Of a DNA stretch of 64,000 bases, positions 1 to 9,793 are shown piece after piece. The stretch comes from an uncultured Paraglaciecola sp. (GTDB taxonomy: Bacteria; Pseudomonadota; Gammaproteobacteria; Enterobacterales; Alteromonadaceae). The notes beneath the pieces were generated by a model that saw only the letters and a list, made by a program, of their open reading frames with translations, was not told where the DNA came from and ran no database searches. Numbering within the stretch: position 1 is the stretch's first letter; each line of letters opens with the position of its first letter. The position numbers were made by a program, and so were the translations under genes. Where the stretch lies: positions 85,049-149,048 of the forward strand of contig CANMKA010000007.1 of assembly GCA_947498355.1 (NCBI GenBank), read 5' to 3'.

Positions 1-246
1 ATGGGCTGGAATACCGTTAAACCCATTGGCGATGCCCCTTTATTCAAGGGCTTAGACGACAACAGTTATTTTTACTTTGTGCATAGTTTTGCCGTTGCTG
101 TATCAGAATACACTATGGCGAGCTGTGAGTATGCCTTGCCTTTTTCTGCTGCGCTGCACAAAGACAACTTTTTTGGCGTGCAATTTCATCCTGAGCGTTC
201 TAGTGACGCTGGCGCTCAGCTTTTGAAAAACTTTATTCAGCTATAA
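1..246 (+). CDS. hisH: Imidazole glycerol phosphate synthase, glutamine amidotransferase subunit (3' part only)
   Basis: This is the C-terminal 81 residues of HisH; the gene begins upstream of the window, so the ATG at position 1 is an internal methionine (the MGWN motif of HisH). HisH hydrolyses glutamine and passes ammonia to HisF, which makes imidazole glycerol phosphate and AICAR in histidine synthesis. The visible part holds the class I glutaminase His-Glu pair in the QFHPERS motif near residue 62. The frame stays open to position 1. hisA follows 21 bp downstream in the same operon. The identification is firm because of the motif and the adjoining hisA and hisF. Confidence 0.95.
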   Translation: MGWNTVKPIGDAPLFKGLDDNSYFYFVHSFAVAVSEYTMASCEYALPFSAALHKDNFFGVQFHPERSSDAGAQLLKNFIQL

Positions 247-1005
<759 letters not shown>

Positions 1006-1063
1006 CGCTAGACGCTTAATTTGAATACATTTGATAAAGAAAACAATTGCTTAGGAATTTATA

Positions 1064-2062
1064 ATGGCGGCTTTTGGTTCGGTGTTTATGCCACAAATGG
1101 CATTAACTCAATTTGATAATAATACGTGGAGTGACAGCACAATAGTCGACTCACAAAGCATTCAACTGCACCCTGGTGCGCACGTATTGCATTATTCCAG
1201 TACTTGCTTTGAAGGTTTAAAGGCCTTTAAGCACGACGATGGCAGTATTCATGTATTTCGTATGGATCAGAATGTCGATCGTTTCGATCAAAGCAGCAAG
1301 CTGCTTCATTTACCTGATATACAAAAAGATCAAGTATCACATATGATCTTAGACATTTTGGCCAACTACAAAGACCAAATTCCAGAGCCTCCTGGCTCTA
1401 TGTATATACGCCCAACACATATAGGTACAGAGCCAGCCATAGGCAAGGCTGCGTCACCTAGCCTCAGTTCAATGTTGTACGTATTGATTTCACCTGTTGG
1501 AGATTACTTTGCAGGTGGAGCTAAACCGCTTCGCATTTTATTAGACGAGACAGGTATGCGCTGTGCTCCGCACATGGGCATGATAAAAAGTGGCGGCAAC
1601 TATGCCAGTGCATTGGGTCCAATTTTAGCTGCAAAAGAGCAAGTTCAAGCTGATCAAATACTGTTTTGTCCAAATGGCGATGTACAAGAAACGGGGGCAG
1701 CCAATTTCTTATTAATTGATGGTAACGAAATCATAACTAAGGCTCTAGATTCGTCGTTTTTACATGGTATTACCCGCAGTTCTATATTACAAATTGCCGA
1801 AGACATGGGCATGACAGTAAGCGAACGTGAGCTAACAGTACAAGAATTATTAGAGCGCGCGGCTAAACCCGGAGTCGAAGCGGCATTGTCAGGAACAGCT
1901 GCGGTTTTAACTACAGTCGGAACCCTGATCCACAATGGTAAAGAATACAAGGTGGGTACAGGTGAACCCGGCCCGACAACCCAAAAACTCAGGCAAACCC
2001 TCAATCACATCCAATGGGGAAAAATTGCTGATAAACATAATTGGCTAACTCAAGTCGGCTAA
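1064..2062 (+). CDS. ilvE: Branched-chain amino acid aminotransferase (fold type IV), inside the his operon
   Basis: The 332-residue product is a PLP-dependent class IV aminotransferase. The lysine expected to carry PLP is K175 in MGMIKSGGNY, and the downstream QETGAANF segment gives the conserved Glu that contacts the cofactor. Length and motifs fit the longer bacterial and eukaryotic-type branched-chain aminotransferases, which transfer the amino group between glutamate and the keto acids of leucine, isoleucine and valine. It lies between hisA and hisF on the same strand with gaps of 58 and 57 bp, so co-transcription is likely. It is not HisC, which is fold type I. Substrate choice cannot be read from sequence; a D-amino acid aminotransferase is a less likely alternative. 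Confidence 0.85.
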   Translation: MAAFGSVFMPQMALTQFDNNTWSDSTIVDSQSIQLHPGAHVLHYSSTCFEGLKAFKHDDGSIHVFRMDQNVDRFDQSSKLLHLPDIQKDQVSHMILDILANYKDQIPEPPGSMYIRPTHIGTEPAIGKAASPSLSSMLYVLISPVGDYFAGGAKPLRILLDETGMRCAPHMGMIKSGGNYASALGPILAAKEQVQADQILFCPNGDVQETGAANFLLIDGNEIITKALDSSFLHGITRSSILQIAEDMGMTVSERELTVQELLERAAKPGVEAALSGTAAVLTTVGTLIHNGKEYKVGTGEPGPTTQKLRQTLNHIQWGKIADKHNWLTQVG

Positions 2063-2119
2063 TAGGTTGATGAGCAGTCGGTGTGAAGTACACACTCAGA
2101 ATACAATTAAAGGGCGACT

Positions 2120-2893
2120 ATGCTAGCAAGACGCATTATTCCTTGCCTTGACGTGAAAGACGGCAAGGTAGTAAAAGGAGTCAAATTTAGAAACCACGAA
2201 ATCATGGGCGACATAGTTCCCCTTGCTGAAAAGTATGCGCAACAAGGCGCAGATGAACTGGTCTTTTATGATATCACCGCTTCTAGTGACCAAAGAGTGG
2301 TCGATAAAAGTTGGGTAACCAGAATCGCTGAAGTAATTGATATTCCATTTTGCGTGGCCGGTGGGATCAAAACGATTGAAGACGCAGGTAAAATCCTTGA
2401 GATGGGTGCAGACAAAATATCGGTCAACTCCCCTGCCCTTGCTGATCCACAATTGATTACCCGCTTACACGATACTTATGGTCAGCAGTGTGTAGTGGTG
2501 GGTATAGACAGCTTTTACAACGAAGAAACCGGACAATACCAAGTTCATCAATATACTGGCGATGAGAGCCGCACCCAAGTCACGGCATGGCAAACCGCAG
2601 ATTGGGTGAAAGAAGTTCAAGCCCGGGGTGCAGGTGAGATAGTATTAAACTGTATGAATCAAGACGGGGTCAGAAAAGGCTACGACCTAGCCCAGTTATC
2701 AGCCATTCGTAGTAGCAGTAAAGTACCGTTAATTGCCTCTGGTGGCGCGGGTAAGTCAAGCCACTTTAAAGATGTGTTTGAACAAGCTGACGTAGACGGT
2801 GCATTAGCTGCTTCTGTTTTCCACAAAGGCGTGATCCCTATTCCAGATTTAAAGGCTTACTTACGCCAAAACAATGTCGCCATAAGAGACTAA
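2120..2893 (+). CDS. hisF: Imidazole glycerol phosphate synthase, cyclase subunit
   Basis: HisF is the beta/alpha-barrel cyclase that combines PRFAR with ammonia from HisH to give imidazole glycerol phosphate and AICAR. The start [20 protein letters not shown] contains the catalytic Asp of the CLD motif. The second catalytic Asp lies in the [12 protein letters not shown] segment, and the phosphate-binding ASGGAG loop follows. The 257-residue length is normal. An AAAGGG ribosome-binding sequence lies 6-7 bases before the ATG. The stop is followed within 2 bp by hisIE. It belongs to the same his operon although an aminotransferase gene separates it from hisA. Confidence 0.96.
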   Translation: MLARRIIPCLDVKDGKVVKGVKFRNHEIMGDIVPLAEKYAQQGADELVFYDITASSDQRVVDKSWVTRIAEVIDIPFCVAGGIKTIEDAGKILEMGADKISVNSPALADPQLITRLHDTYGQQCVVVGIDSFYNEETGQYQVHQYTGDESRTQVTAWQTADWVKEVQARGAGEIVLNCMNQDGVRKGYDLAQLSAIRSSSKVPLIASGGAGKSSHFKDVFEQADVDGALAASVFHKGVIPIPDLKAYLRQNNVAIRD

Positions 2894-2894
2894 C

Positions 2895-3518
2895 ATGATT
2901 ATTACTAAACAAAACATGGCTGAGCTGGCTTGGCAAAAAATGGATAATTTAATTCCTTGCATAGTGCAAAATGCTGTAAGCGGCAAAGTGTTAATGCAAG
3001 GCTTTATGAACCAAGCAGCCCTAGAGAAAACCCTAGAGACTGAGCTTGTGACCTTTTATAGCCGGTCTAAGCAACGTTTATGGACCAAAGGCGAAGAGTC
3101 AGGTAATAGCTTGCGCCTAACTGAAATAACCGCAGATTGTGACCACGATTCCATACTCGCTCTAGTTAATCCAGTAGGCCCTACTTGCCATACAGGCACA
3201 GAGACCTGCTGGTATGACAGTCAATCTGCCGATTTTAGTTTTATTGCTGAATTAGAACAGGTTATTGCTGATAGAAAAGGGGCTGACCCTGACTCAAGTT
3301 ATACAGCTCACCTATATAGCAAAGGTATAAAGCGCATTGCACAAAAAGTTGGAGAAGAAGGGGTTGAAACCGCTTTGGCTGCAACCGTGCAAGACTTAGA
3401 TGAATTAAAAAATGAATCCGCCGACTTAATTTATCATTTAGCTGTATTACTCCAAGCAAGTAACTTAAGCTTTAGTGATGTTGTGGACGTTTTAAGAGCC
3501 CGCCACGCCAAACGCTAA
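2895..3518 (+). CDS. hisI: Bifunctional phosphoribosyl-AMP cyclohydrolase / phosphoribosyl-ATP pyrophosphatase
   Basis: This is the fused HisIE enzyme of the early histidine pathway. The N-terminal cyclohydrolase half (about residues 1-115) shows the metal-binding cysteines and aspartates of the DCDHDS and TCHTG...CW segments. The C-terminal pyrophosphatase half (about 120-207) shows the EEGVETALA helix typical of HisE. At 207 residues it matches the enterobacterial fusion. It starts one base after the hisF stop, suggesting translational coupling, and is the last gene of the operon, being followed by a strong terminator. Confidence 0.96.
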   Translation: MIITKQNMAELAWQKMDNLIPCIVQNAVSGKVLMQGFMNQAALEKTLETELVTFYSRSKQRLWTKGEESGNSLRLTEITADCDHDSILALVNPVGPTCHTGTETCWYDSQSADFSFIAELEQVIADRKGADPDSSYTAHLYSKGIKRIAQKVGEEGVETALAATVQDLDELKNESADLIYHLAVLLQASNLSFSDVVDVLRARHAKR

Positions 3519-3550
3519 GCCCTAAACAACAGATAAGGCATTAATGTAAA

Positions 3551-3574
3551 AAAGGACCGCTCGGTCCTTTTTTT
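3551..3574 (+). terminator. Rho-independent terminator of the his operon
   Basis: A hairpin with arms AAAGGACC and GGTCCTTT and a 4-base loop is followed by a T-run. It lies 32 bp after the hisI stop and has no competing gene on the other strand. Confidence 0.9.
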
Positions 3575-3799
3575 AGGCCTACTATAACCATCTCATATTA
3601 TACTTATTGGTAATAGCCATAGGGCCTAGACAGTCATGTTTATCCCTACTCGAGTTAACACAGCATTTATCTGTGTTCAACTATAATAAGTCAACAGAAA
3701 ACCATTTATAGATAAACACTTATCAAATTTAGTGGTGTATTATATTCTCAATCCAAACCTATACTGGTATAGGCTTGATTAACATTTTTATAACTATTA

Positions 3800-3846
3800 T
3801 TTACTTTTTCAGTAAAATTTTGATAATGTAACAGGTCTGATGAGTT
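3800..3846 (+). promoter_or_regulatory. Predicted promoter with FadR-like operator upstream of the TonB receptor gene
   Basis: A possible -35 TTTACT (3800-3805) and -10 GATAAT (3822-3827) are separated by 16 bp. The 17-mer AACAGGTCTGATGAGTT at 3830-3846 would cover the transcription start. It is an imperfect palindrome and matches the site upstream of fadE at 14 of 17 positions. The FadR assignment is from memory of the E. coli operator pattern (AACTGGTC-N-GA...GTT) and is an inference. Confidence 0.4.
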
Positions 3847-3938
3847 GCATAGAGCAACATGCTTGCTCTCAACTAAAATCATCAGTAGTCCAAATTCCAA
3901 TTAGCGGCCGAGTCTTAGCTAACAAAAGAGAGCGATTT

Positions 3939-6575
3939 ATGAAACACATAAACCAATTACGCTTCACACCCACACTCTTAGCGTCCTTAATCGGCCTATG
4001 TTTTACAACCCAAAGCTCCTATGCTCAAACTCCAGAAGCAGATAAGCAATCGAATTTAGAAGTCATAACAGTTACTGCACAAAAGCGTACTCAAAACCAA
4101 CAAGAAGTCCCTGTTGCCGTGACGGCTTTCTCTGGCGAAGTGCTCGCAGAATCGGTAATCAAAGACGTATACGACTTACAAACCAATATTCCTAGCTTAG
4201 GTGCATTTCAAAATCAAACCGCTACCAACTCAAGTTTTTCTATTCGTGGGGTTGGGACATCATCTCAAAACTTTGGTCTAGAATCGTCCGTCGGGTTGTA
4301 CGTTGATGGCGTATATCGCGCCAGACAAAACTCATTAATCAACAACTTGGTAGATATAGAGTCGGTCCAAGTGCTAAGGGGGCCTCAAGGCACCTTGTTT
4401 GGTAAAAATACGCCTTCAGGGGCAATATTGATCAATACAGTAGCCCCTAGTCACGACGGTGGTGACAGCTTTATCGAAGCAACAGTCGGTAATTTTGGTT
4501 TAGTCAATCTATCGGGTGCCACCTCGTTTTCAGCTATCGATGACATACTCGCGTTTAGGGTAACCGCCTTTAGCAGTGACAGAGATGGAACTGTGAGTGA
4601 TATTAATTTTGGCGAAGACATTATTAATGACAGAAACCGCTGGGGCGGTCGCTTACAAGCCCTGTATACTCCTAATGACGACATATCGGTAAGAATCATT
4701 GCAGATTATTCTGAGATAGATGAAATATGCTGTGCGGCGCCTGTTGTACTCGGTAATGCAAGCCTAAGTCAAGGTAGTACGCCAGGCCCCAACGGTTTAG
4801 CTGTAGGGCAACCAGGTTCCGATTTACTATTGGTGAATGCATTTGGTGCCACACCATTTACGGGGGAAGAGTTTTTCGATAGACGGGTTGCCACCAATCA
4901 TTTACCTACATCTGCAATGGAAGACAGCGGACTGTCTATGGAAATCAACTGGGAGTTATCTGATCACTATTCCCTAGCGTCTATCAGTGCTGCTCGCAGT
5001 GTAGATTCAGTGGATTTTATTGATGCAGATTTTACAGACGTCGACCTAATCACCAATTTCAATGACAGCCAACAAAGCTCCTTCTCCCAAGAACTTAGAT
5101 TAGATTACAAGGGCGATAAGCTAAATTATATCTTGGGTTTGTACTACTTTGAACAAGACCTGAACCTAGACTACGCCCTGCGTGGCGGTGAAGCTTTTGG
5201 CGCCTTTGTGAACAATGTTGTTTTACCCAGAGCCATAGCAGCGGCTGGTGATGGAAACGGCAATGGCACAAGTGATCTCCAAGATTTACTAAATGGAATA
5301 AACGGGTTAAGCGCCGCAACAGGTGGTTTTATTGCCCCTGTGGCACCAGCTGGCGAAGCCAATCCTGGCTTTTTGCATATTGCTGAACAGCAACACAAGA
5401 GCTACGCAATTTTTGGGCAGTTTGATTATCAGCTAAATGATAAATACACACTAACTGCTGGTCTACGTTATACCAAAGAAGATAAAGATTTATTTAGTAC
5501 CTTCACTGAGGTTAACGAGCAAAACGAACGTTACGCGCCGTTTAATGTGGTTTTACAAGGCGGACAAGTAGCGCAGGCAGCTGCCAATATTGGAGCCGCT
5601 CTGCAATCAGGTCAAGCTCCGCAAACATCTGATTTGGCTACAATTGCACCATTACAGTCACCAGGTTGGGGCCACTCAATCATAGGAGCCGTCACCTCAA
5701 GCCGGCCAGATATCAATGGTAACTTACCTGACAATCAATTCACGGGTACGTTAAAGTTGAGCTACCAACCCGATAAAGATTCACTTTATTACGGCTCTAT
5801 TGGCACTGGATATAAATCTGGCGGCACCAATACCGATAGAATTGACGCGCAATTCGACCCCTTGTTTGACGCTGAGACATCAATCTCATTTGAGCTGGGC
5901 ATGAAACGCGATTTCCCGGAGCATGATTTACGGGTGAATGCAGCTATACACAAAACCGACGTCAGTGATTTTCAAGCCAATACGTTTTTTGGAACGGGAT
6001 TTAATCTGCAAAACGCCGGGGATATCGAAACCTCAGGAGCTGAAGTTGATTTAACTTGGTTACCTACAGATACACTCGAAGTCACCTTTTCATATGCCTA
6101 TCTTAAAGCAGAGTTTGAAACCTTTGTTGCAGGCAACTGTTGGTTGGCCAGTACCTTCCATAACGGCCTTGATGACCCTGGTAGAGCTCAGCCCACGGAC
6201 CGATTCTGTAACCGTTCAGGTGACAGGCTTGCCAGTCAACCGGAGCATGCAGGAGTCATTCAGCTAAAACAAGATATTGCGGTTAGCGATAGTATTTATT
6301 CATTTATTCAAGTCGACTTTAGATACACAGGCGACAGAATTATGGACGCAAGTAACGACCCATTACATCATGTCGGCTCATTCAGTCTGTTTAATCTAAG
6401 ATACTTTATGAATTTCCAAGAGTACGATACAGACGTAATTTTTTGGGGACGAAACATTTTTGATAAAGGTTATATTGGTGCTAATACCTTTAACACCCCC
6501 ATCCAAGATGGGAAAATTAACGCCTATTTGACCGAGCCAGCAACCTTTGGCGTAACCGTTAAAAAGCGCTTTTAA
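3939..6575 (+). CDS. TonB-dependent outer membrane receptor
   Basis: The 878-residue product is a TonB-dependent receptor with a Sec signal peptide (MKHINQLRFTPTLLASLIGL, cleavage after SSYA). A TonB-box-like EVITVTAQKR segment is followed by a plug domain (about 45-170, with SIRGVG and VQVLRGPQGTLFGKNT) and a 22-strand-type barrel ending in the terminal Phe of VKKRF. The start was moved to 3939, where an AGAGAG sequence precedes the ATG and the signal peptide begins; the in-frame ATG at 3840 adds a non-signal-like extension. The ligand cannot be told from sequence, and no siderophore or sugar-use genes adjoin. A FadR-like site upstream hints at a link to lipid metabolism (inference). Confidence 0.9.
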   Translation: MKHINQLRFTPTLLASLIGLCFTTQSSYAQTPEADKQSNLEVITVTAQKRTQNQQEVPVAVTAFSGEVLAESVIKDVYDLQTNIPSLGAFQNQTATNSSFSIRGVGTSSQNFGLESSVGLYVDGVYRARQNSLINNLVDIESVQVLRGPQGTLFGKNTPSGAILINTVAPSHDGGDSFIEATVGNFGLVNLSGATSFSAIDDILAFRVTAFSSDRDGTVSDINFGEDIINDRNRWGGRLQALYTPNDDISVRIIADYSEIDEICCAAPVVLGNASLSQGSTPGPNGLAVGQPGSDLLLVNAFGATPFTGEEFFDRRVATNHLPTSAMEDSGLSMEINWELSDHYSLASISAARSVDSVDFIDADFTDVDLITNFNDSQQSSFSQELRLDYKGDKLNYILGLYYFEQDLNLDYALRGGEAFGAFVNNVVLPRAIAAAGDGNGNGTSDLQDLLNGINGLSAATGGFIAPVAPAGEANPGFLHIAEQQHKSYAIFGQFDYQLNDKYTLTAGLRYTKEDKDLFSTFTEVNEQNERYAPFNVVLQGGQVAQAAANIGAALQSGQAPQTSDLATIAPLQSPGWGHSIIGAVTSSRPDINGNLPDNQFTGTLKLSYQPDKDSLYYGSIGTGYKSGGTNTDRIDAQFDPLFDAETSISFELGMKRDFPEHDLRVNAAIHKTDVSDFQANTFFGTGFNLQNAGDIETSGAEVDLTWLPTDTLEVTFSYAYLKAEFETFVAGNCWLASTFHNGLDDPGRAQPTDRFCNRSGDRLASQPEHAGVIQLKQDIAVSDSIYSFIQVDFRYTGDRIMDASNDPLHHVGSFSLFNLRYFMNFQEYDTDVIFWGRNIFDKGYIGANTFNTPIQDGKINAYLTEPATFGVTVKKRF

Positions 6576-6701
6576 CCTTGATCGCGTGAAGACTATAGCT
6601 TAACTGTTTTTACGCGAATTAAGTCAATCAGGTGGGTAGCTCAGGCAACCCACTGGCAATTTAATTAGTCAACATGCTGCTCCCAGCATGAAATGAAATT
6701 G

Positions 6702-6744
6702 TTTTCGTAGTCAACTCAGACTAAGGTATGCGTAGCTACGAAAA
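6702..6744. repeat. Inverted repeat upstream of the solute-binding-like gene
   Basis: The arms TTTTCGTAG (6702-6710) and CTACGAAAA (6736-6744) pair perfectly across 25 bases, ending just before the ribosome-binding site of the next gene. An internal palindrome CGTAGCTACG lies at 6731-6740. It could be an operator or a 5' leader hairpin. No function is assigned. Confidence 0.45.
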
Positions 6745-6758
6745 TCAAAGGAATGCGT

Positions 6759-7493
6759 ATGCACTTACGTCTAGTCGTTTTGATGTTAGTTGTCTCAAGC
6801 TTTTCTTCAATGGCTTGCGAGATGGTAATGGGATATCGCACCAGCGAACGGCTACCTAACATCGAAGAAGCGCCAAATAATAATGGACTATACAAAGATC
6901 TTTACACCAGTGCCTTGGCAAACATCGACTGCACCCTAAAAATCGTCAGAGCCCCTAAAAAGCGTATCATGAAGATGCTAATCGAGGGTAAAGTCGACTT
7001 TTACCCGGGCCTAGCTTCATCTCGAGAGCGCGCACCTGACATTTACTTTATAAAAAATGGGTTAACCAGCAAAAGTGCGATTGTGACCCGTTTTGATCAT
7101 CCAGAAATAAAATCTTTAGAAGATGTAAAAGAAAAAGTCATGCTCAGAGCATTTGGTACAAACAAGGCTTTGACTCAAAATCATAAATATATTCGGTACG
7201 TTACAGACCTATCGATTGCACAAGCGGTCAAAGCACTGTCTGAAAAAAAAGCTGACTTTTTTCAATATGACAAAAGCGCTATTGAGTACTACTTTGCCAA
7301 AAATCCAAGTCATAACATGAAAATACATGACAGTTTCTTCAGAGAAACGGACGTCACCTTAGGCTTTTCGAAAAATTCAATTCATGCTCAAAGCAATCCA
7401 CAACAACCAAGCAAAATGCGCCAATTTGAACAAGCATTAAAAGCGTTAAAAAAAAACAATGAGCTGGCTCAAATCCTCGCACGGTATTATTAA
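6759..7493 (+). CDS. Periplasmic solute-binding-like protein (family 3 type)
   Basis: The 244-residue protein has a signal peptide (about residues 1-21, MHLRLVVLMLVVSSFSSMA) and a mature part resembling small family 3 periplasmic amino-acid-binding proteins. It shows the GLYKDLYTSAL, MLIEGKVDFYPGLASSRERAPD and ALSEKKADFFQYDKSAIEYY segments typical of the two lobes. No permease or ATPase gene adjoins, so it may be an orphan binding or sensory protein, as is common in marine Alteromonadales. The ATG at 6759 was chosen because AAAGGA (6747-6752) lies 6 bases upstream of it; the ATG at 6753 directly abuts that sequence. Ligand unknown. Confidence 0.7.
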   Translation: MHLRLVVLMLVVSSFSSMACEMVMGYRTSERLPNIEEAPNNNGLYKDLYTSALANIDCTLKIVRAPKKRIMKMLIEGKVDFYPGLASSRERAPDIYFIKNGLTSKSAIVTRFDHPEIKSLEDVKEKVMLRAFGTNKALTQNHKYIRYVTDLSIAQAVKALSEKKADFFQYDKSAIEYYFAKNPSHNMKIHDSFFRETDVTLGFSKNSIHAQSNPQQPSKMRQFEQALKALKKNNELAQILARYY

Positions 7494-7802
7494 ATAACCC
7501 CGAATTCGGGATAAATCGAGCCTCTCGACAACCCGCTGCTGGTGTTTGAACAGGTTCTTTTCACTATATTTGATTGCTTAACATGAGAATAATGTGTTCG
7601 GCATGTAGAGATGATTAAAAATTACTCTGTGGTCTTATTTTAGTCGCTGTGCAATATGCCCTATCAATTACCTCCCCCAGACATCTAAATAACCTTTGTG
7701 CCTTTGTATATTGCCGTTACTTATCCCTTGGTTTACGGTAAAATTGCCAAATATAAATCTGTCTTTCCCAAGACGACTTCAGCAAAGCAACATAGGCACC
7801 TT
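7494..7802. other. Gene-free stretch before rimO
   Basis: No supported gene is seen. A perfect 12-bp palindrome CCCGAATTCGGG lies at 7499-7510, right after the previous stop, but no T-run follows, so it is not a convincing terminator. An in-frame GTG at 7698 extends the rimO frame upstream but gives a non-conserved extension. I found no confident promoter. Confidence 0.5.
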
Positions 7803-9212
7803 ATGACAGTTAAGCAATTTGACCCTTCTCAAACGACTACTCTAGAAACACCCGTAAAAATAATAGAAGAAGGGGCAAACCTAAAATCCAGCGGAGGCTC
7901 TCGCATTGGGTTTATCAGCCTAGGCTGTCCAAAGAATTTGGTCGATTCAGAACGGATCCTTACCCAACTGCGCACAGAAGGCTACGATGTCGTACCTTCT
8001 TATGATGATGCGGATTTGGTTATCGTTAATACGTGTGGATTTATTGACTCTGCAGTGCAAGAGTCTCTAGATACCATTGGTGAGGCGCTAGCGGAGAATG
8101 GTAAGGTGATTGTCACCGGTTGTCTTGGCATAAAAGATGACGAAATACGTGAAGTCCACCCCAATGTACTTGCGATAACAGGCCCCCACGCTTATGAAGA
8201 GGTAGTCAACCAAGTGCATACTCACTTGCCTCAACCTAGCCACAATCCCTACTTAAATTTAGTACCGGATATTGGGGTAAAACTTACACCGCGCCACTAT
8301 GCCTACTTGAAAATCTCCGAGGGTTGCAATCATAGGTGCACCTTCTGCATCATCCCGTCAATGCGCGGTGATCTCGTTAGCCGACCGATTGGGCAAGTGT
8401 TAGATGAAGCTAAGCGTCTTAAAGCTTCTGGCGTAAAAGAGCTTTTGATAATCTCTCAAGATACCAGTGCCTACGGGGTAGATGTTAAACACAAAATGGA
8501 TTTTTGGGATGGTATGCCGGTTAAAACCGACATGAAAGCCTTATGTGAAAAACTCGCAGACCTAGGTATTTGGGTAAGGTTGCATTATGTCTACCCCTAC
8601 CCTTCTGTAGACAAAATCATGCCTCTGATGGCACAGGGCAAAGTATTACCGTATCTCGACATTCCCTTTCAACATGCAAGTCCGCGTATATTGAAACTAA
8701 TGAAACGCCCAGCTGCCGCAGAACGCACTATGGAGCGGATTAAAGCGTGGCGAGAGATCTGTCCAAATTTGGTCATTCGTTCAACATTTATTGTGGGTTT
8801 CCCGGGTGAAACCGAAGAAGATTTCGAACTTTTGCTCGACTTCTTGCAAGAAGCACAACTCGACCGTGTAGGTTGCTTTAAATACTCTGACGTAGAAGGA
8901 GCAAAAGCCAATTTGCTTCCTGACCCAGTAGATGAAGAAACTAAACAACTAAGATTCGAGCGTTTTATGCAAGTTCAATCAGCCATTAGTGCCGAAAAAC
9001 TCAAAGCTAAGGTTGGTCTAGAATATCAGGTGATAATTGACCAAGTTACCACAGAGGGCGCAGTTGGCCGCTGCTATGCAGATGCACCCGAAATTGACGG
9101 TAACGTTCACCTTACCGATGAGTTTGATGTTGAGCCAGGCGATATTATCTGGGCACAAATTATTCATACTCAAGAGCACGATCTTTGGGCAGTTAAAGTA
9201 GAAGACGAATAA
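7803..9212 (+). CDS. rimO: Ribosomal protein uS12 methylthiotransferase
   Basis: RimO is a radical-SAM enzyme that methylthiolates an aspartate of ribosomal protein S12. An N-terminal UPF0004 domain carries three cluster-binding cysteines (C42 in SLGCPKN, C78, C107). The radical-SAM domain follows, with C175, C179 and C182 in the CNHRCTFC motif, and then a C-terminal TRAM domain. The ATG at 7803 has an AGG upstream and gives 469 residues, slightly longer than the E. coli enzyme because of a low-conservation N-terminal tail of about 30 residues. RimO rather than the tRNA enzyme MiaB is supported by the [12 protein letters not shown] and [17 protein letters not shown] segments. Confidence 0.95.
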   Translation: MTVKQFDPSQTTTLETPVKIIEEGANLKSSGGSRIGFISLGCPKNLVDSERILTQLRTEGYDVVPSYDDADLVIVNTCGFIDSAVQESLDTIGEALAENGKVIVTGCLGIKDDEIREVHPNVLAITGPHAYEEVVNQVHTHLPQPSHNPYLNLVPDIGVKLTPRHYAYLKISEGCNHRCTFCIIPSMRGDLVSRPIGQVLDEAKRLKASGVKELLIISQDTSAYGVDVKHKMDFWDGMPVKTDMKALCEKLADLGIWVRLHYVYPYPSVDKIMPLMAQGKVLPYLDIPFQHASPRILKLMKRPAAAERTMERIKAWREICPNLVIRSTFIVGFPGETEEDFELLLDFLQEAQLDRVGCFKYSDVEGAKANLLPDPVDEETKQLRFERFMQVQSAISAEKLKAKVGLEYQVIIDQVTTEGAVGRCYADAPEIDGNVHLTDEFDVEPGDIIWAQIIHTQEHDLWAVKVEDE

Positions 9213-9225
9213 AAAGGCTAACTCC

Positions 9226-9690
9226 ATGGAATCAACGGTTACTGATCTTGCGCAAATCATCCAAATAGTGGTTGCGCCAATATTTATGCTCACAGGTATA
9301 GCAGGCTTTCTTAATGTTATGTCGGGCCGCTTAGGGCGTATTGTAGACAGAGCTAGGATCATGGAGCGTAAGGTGCAAATGCTCAAAAAACCAGAGCATT
9401 TAGAAAAGTCCGAAAAAGAACTAAAAAACTTATGGCGACGCATTACCCTAATAAACCGCTCTATTGGTTTATGTACAGCATCCGCGTTATTTATTTGTGC
9501 TGTAGTGGTGTTCTTATTTGTGGGTGATCTGTGGTTGGTGGATATTACCCAAATAATAGTGAGTATGTTTGTTTGTGGATTATTTTTACTTATATTTGCA
9601 CTTTTAACCTTTTTACGCGAAGTGCAGCTTGCGACTCAAACCTTGCAAATGGGTAAAGAAATCATAGAAGACGAGGCAGAGAAACGTTAG
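9226..9690 (+). CDS. DUF2721 family membrane protein
   Basis: The 154-residue inner-membrane protein has an N-terminal hydrophobic segment (about 8-30), a charged central helix rich in Arg and Lys (about 38-75), and two further membrane segments (about 83-103 and 108-130). The VAPIFMLTGIAGFLNVMSGRLGRIVDRAR pattern near the N terminus is characteristic of DUF2721. Function is unknown for the family. It begins 13 bp after rimO and is probably co-transcribed with it. Confidence 0.8.
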   Translation: MESTVTDLAQIIQIVVAPIFMLTGIAGFLNVMSGRLGRIVDRARIMERKVQMLKKPEHLEKSEKELKNLWRRITLINRSIGLCTASALFICAVVVFLFVGDLWLVDITQIIVSMFVCGLFLLIFALLTFLREVQLATQTLQMGKEIIEDEAEKR

Positions 9691-9793
9691 GTAATAAGCC
9701 TATTCCATAGATTACCCATTATGCTCCATAATGCGTATATGCTGAAAAAATGGCTACCAATCAGTCGTGATATAGTGTCCTACCTGGTTGGTA

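Larger units (their letters stand above)
3519..3938. other. Gene-free stretch with his terminator, inverted repeats and the TonB-receptor promoter region
   Basis: No convincing ORF is seen in these 420 bp. After the his terminator the DNA becomes very AT-rich and holds two clean inverted repeats: 3657-3677 (arms AACACAG and CTGTGTT, 7-base spacer) and 3758-3773 (arms CCTATAC and GTATAGG, 2-base centre). These could be operators for the downstream receptor gene, but no regulator is assigned. The predicted promoter and FadR-like site for the receptor are listed separately. In-frame codons from 3840 continue into the receptor ORF but are probably untranslated. Confidence 0.6.

Noticed and set aside
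7499..7510. Palindrome CCCGAATTCGGG as a terminator
   Set aside because: No T-run follows and the stem is short; it could be a chance palindrome.
7698..7802. 35-residue N-terminal extension of RimO from a GTG
   Set aside because: ATG at 7803 has a ribosome-binding sequence and RimO homologues do not have this extension.
9018..9443. 141-residue minus-strand ORF over rimO and the DUF2721 gene
   Set aside because: Antisense to two conserved genes with no family match.
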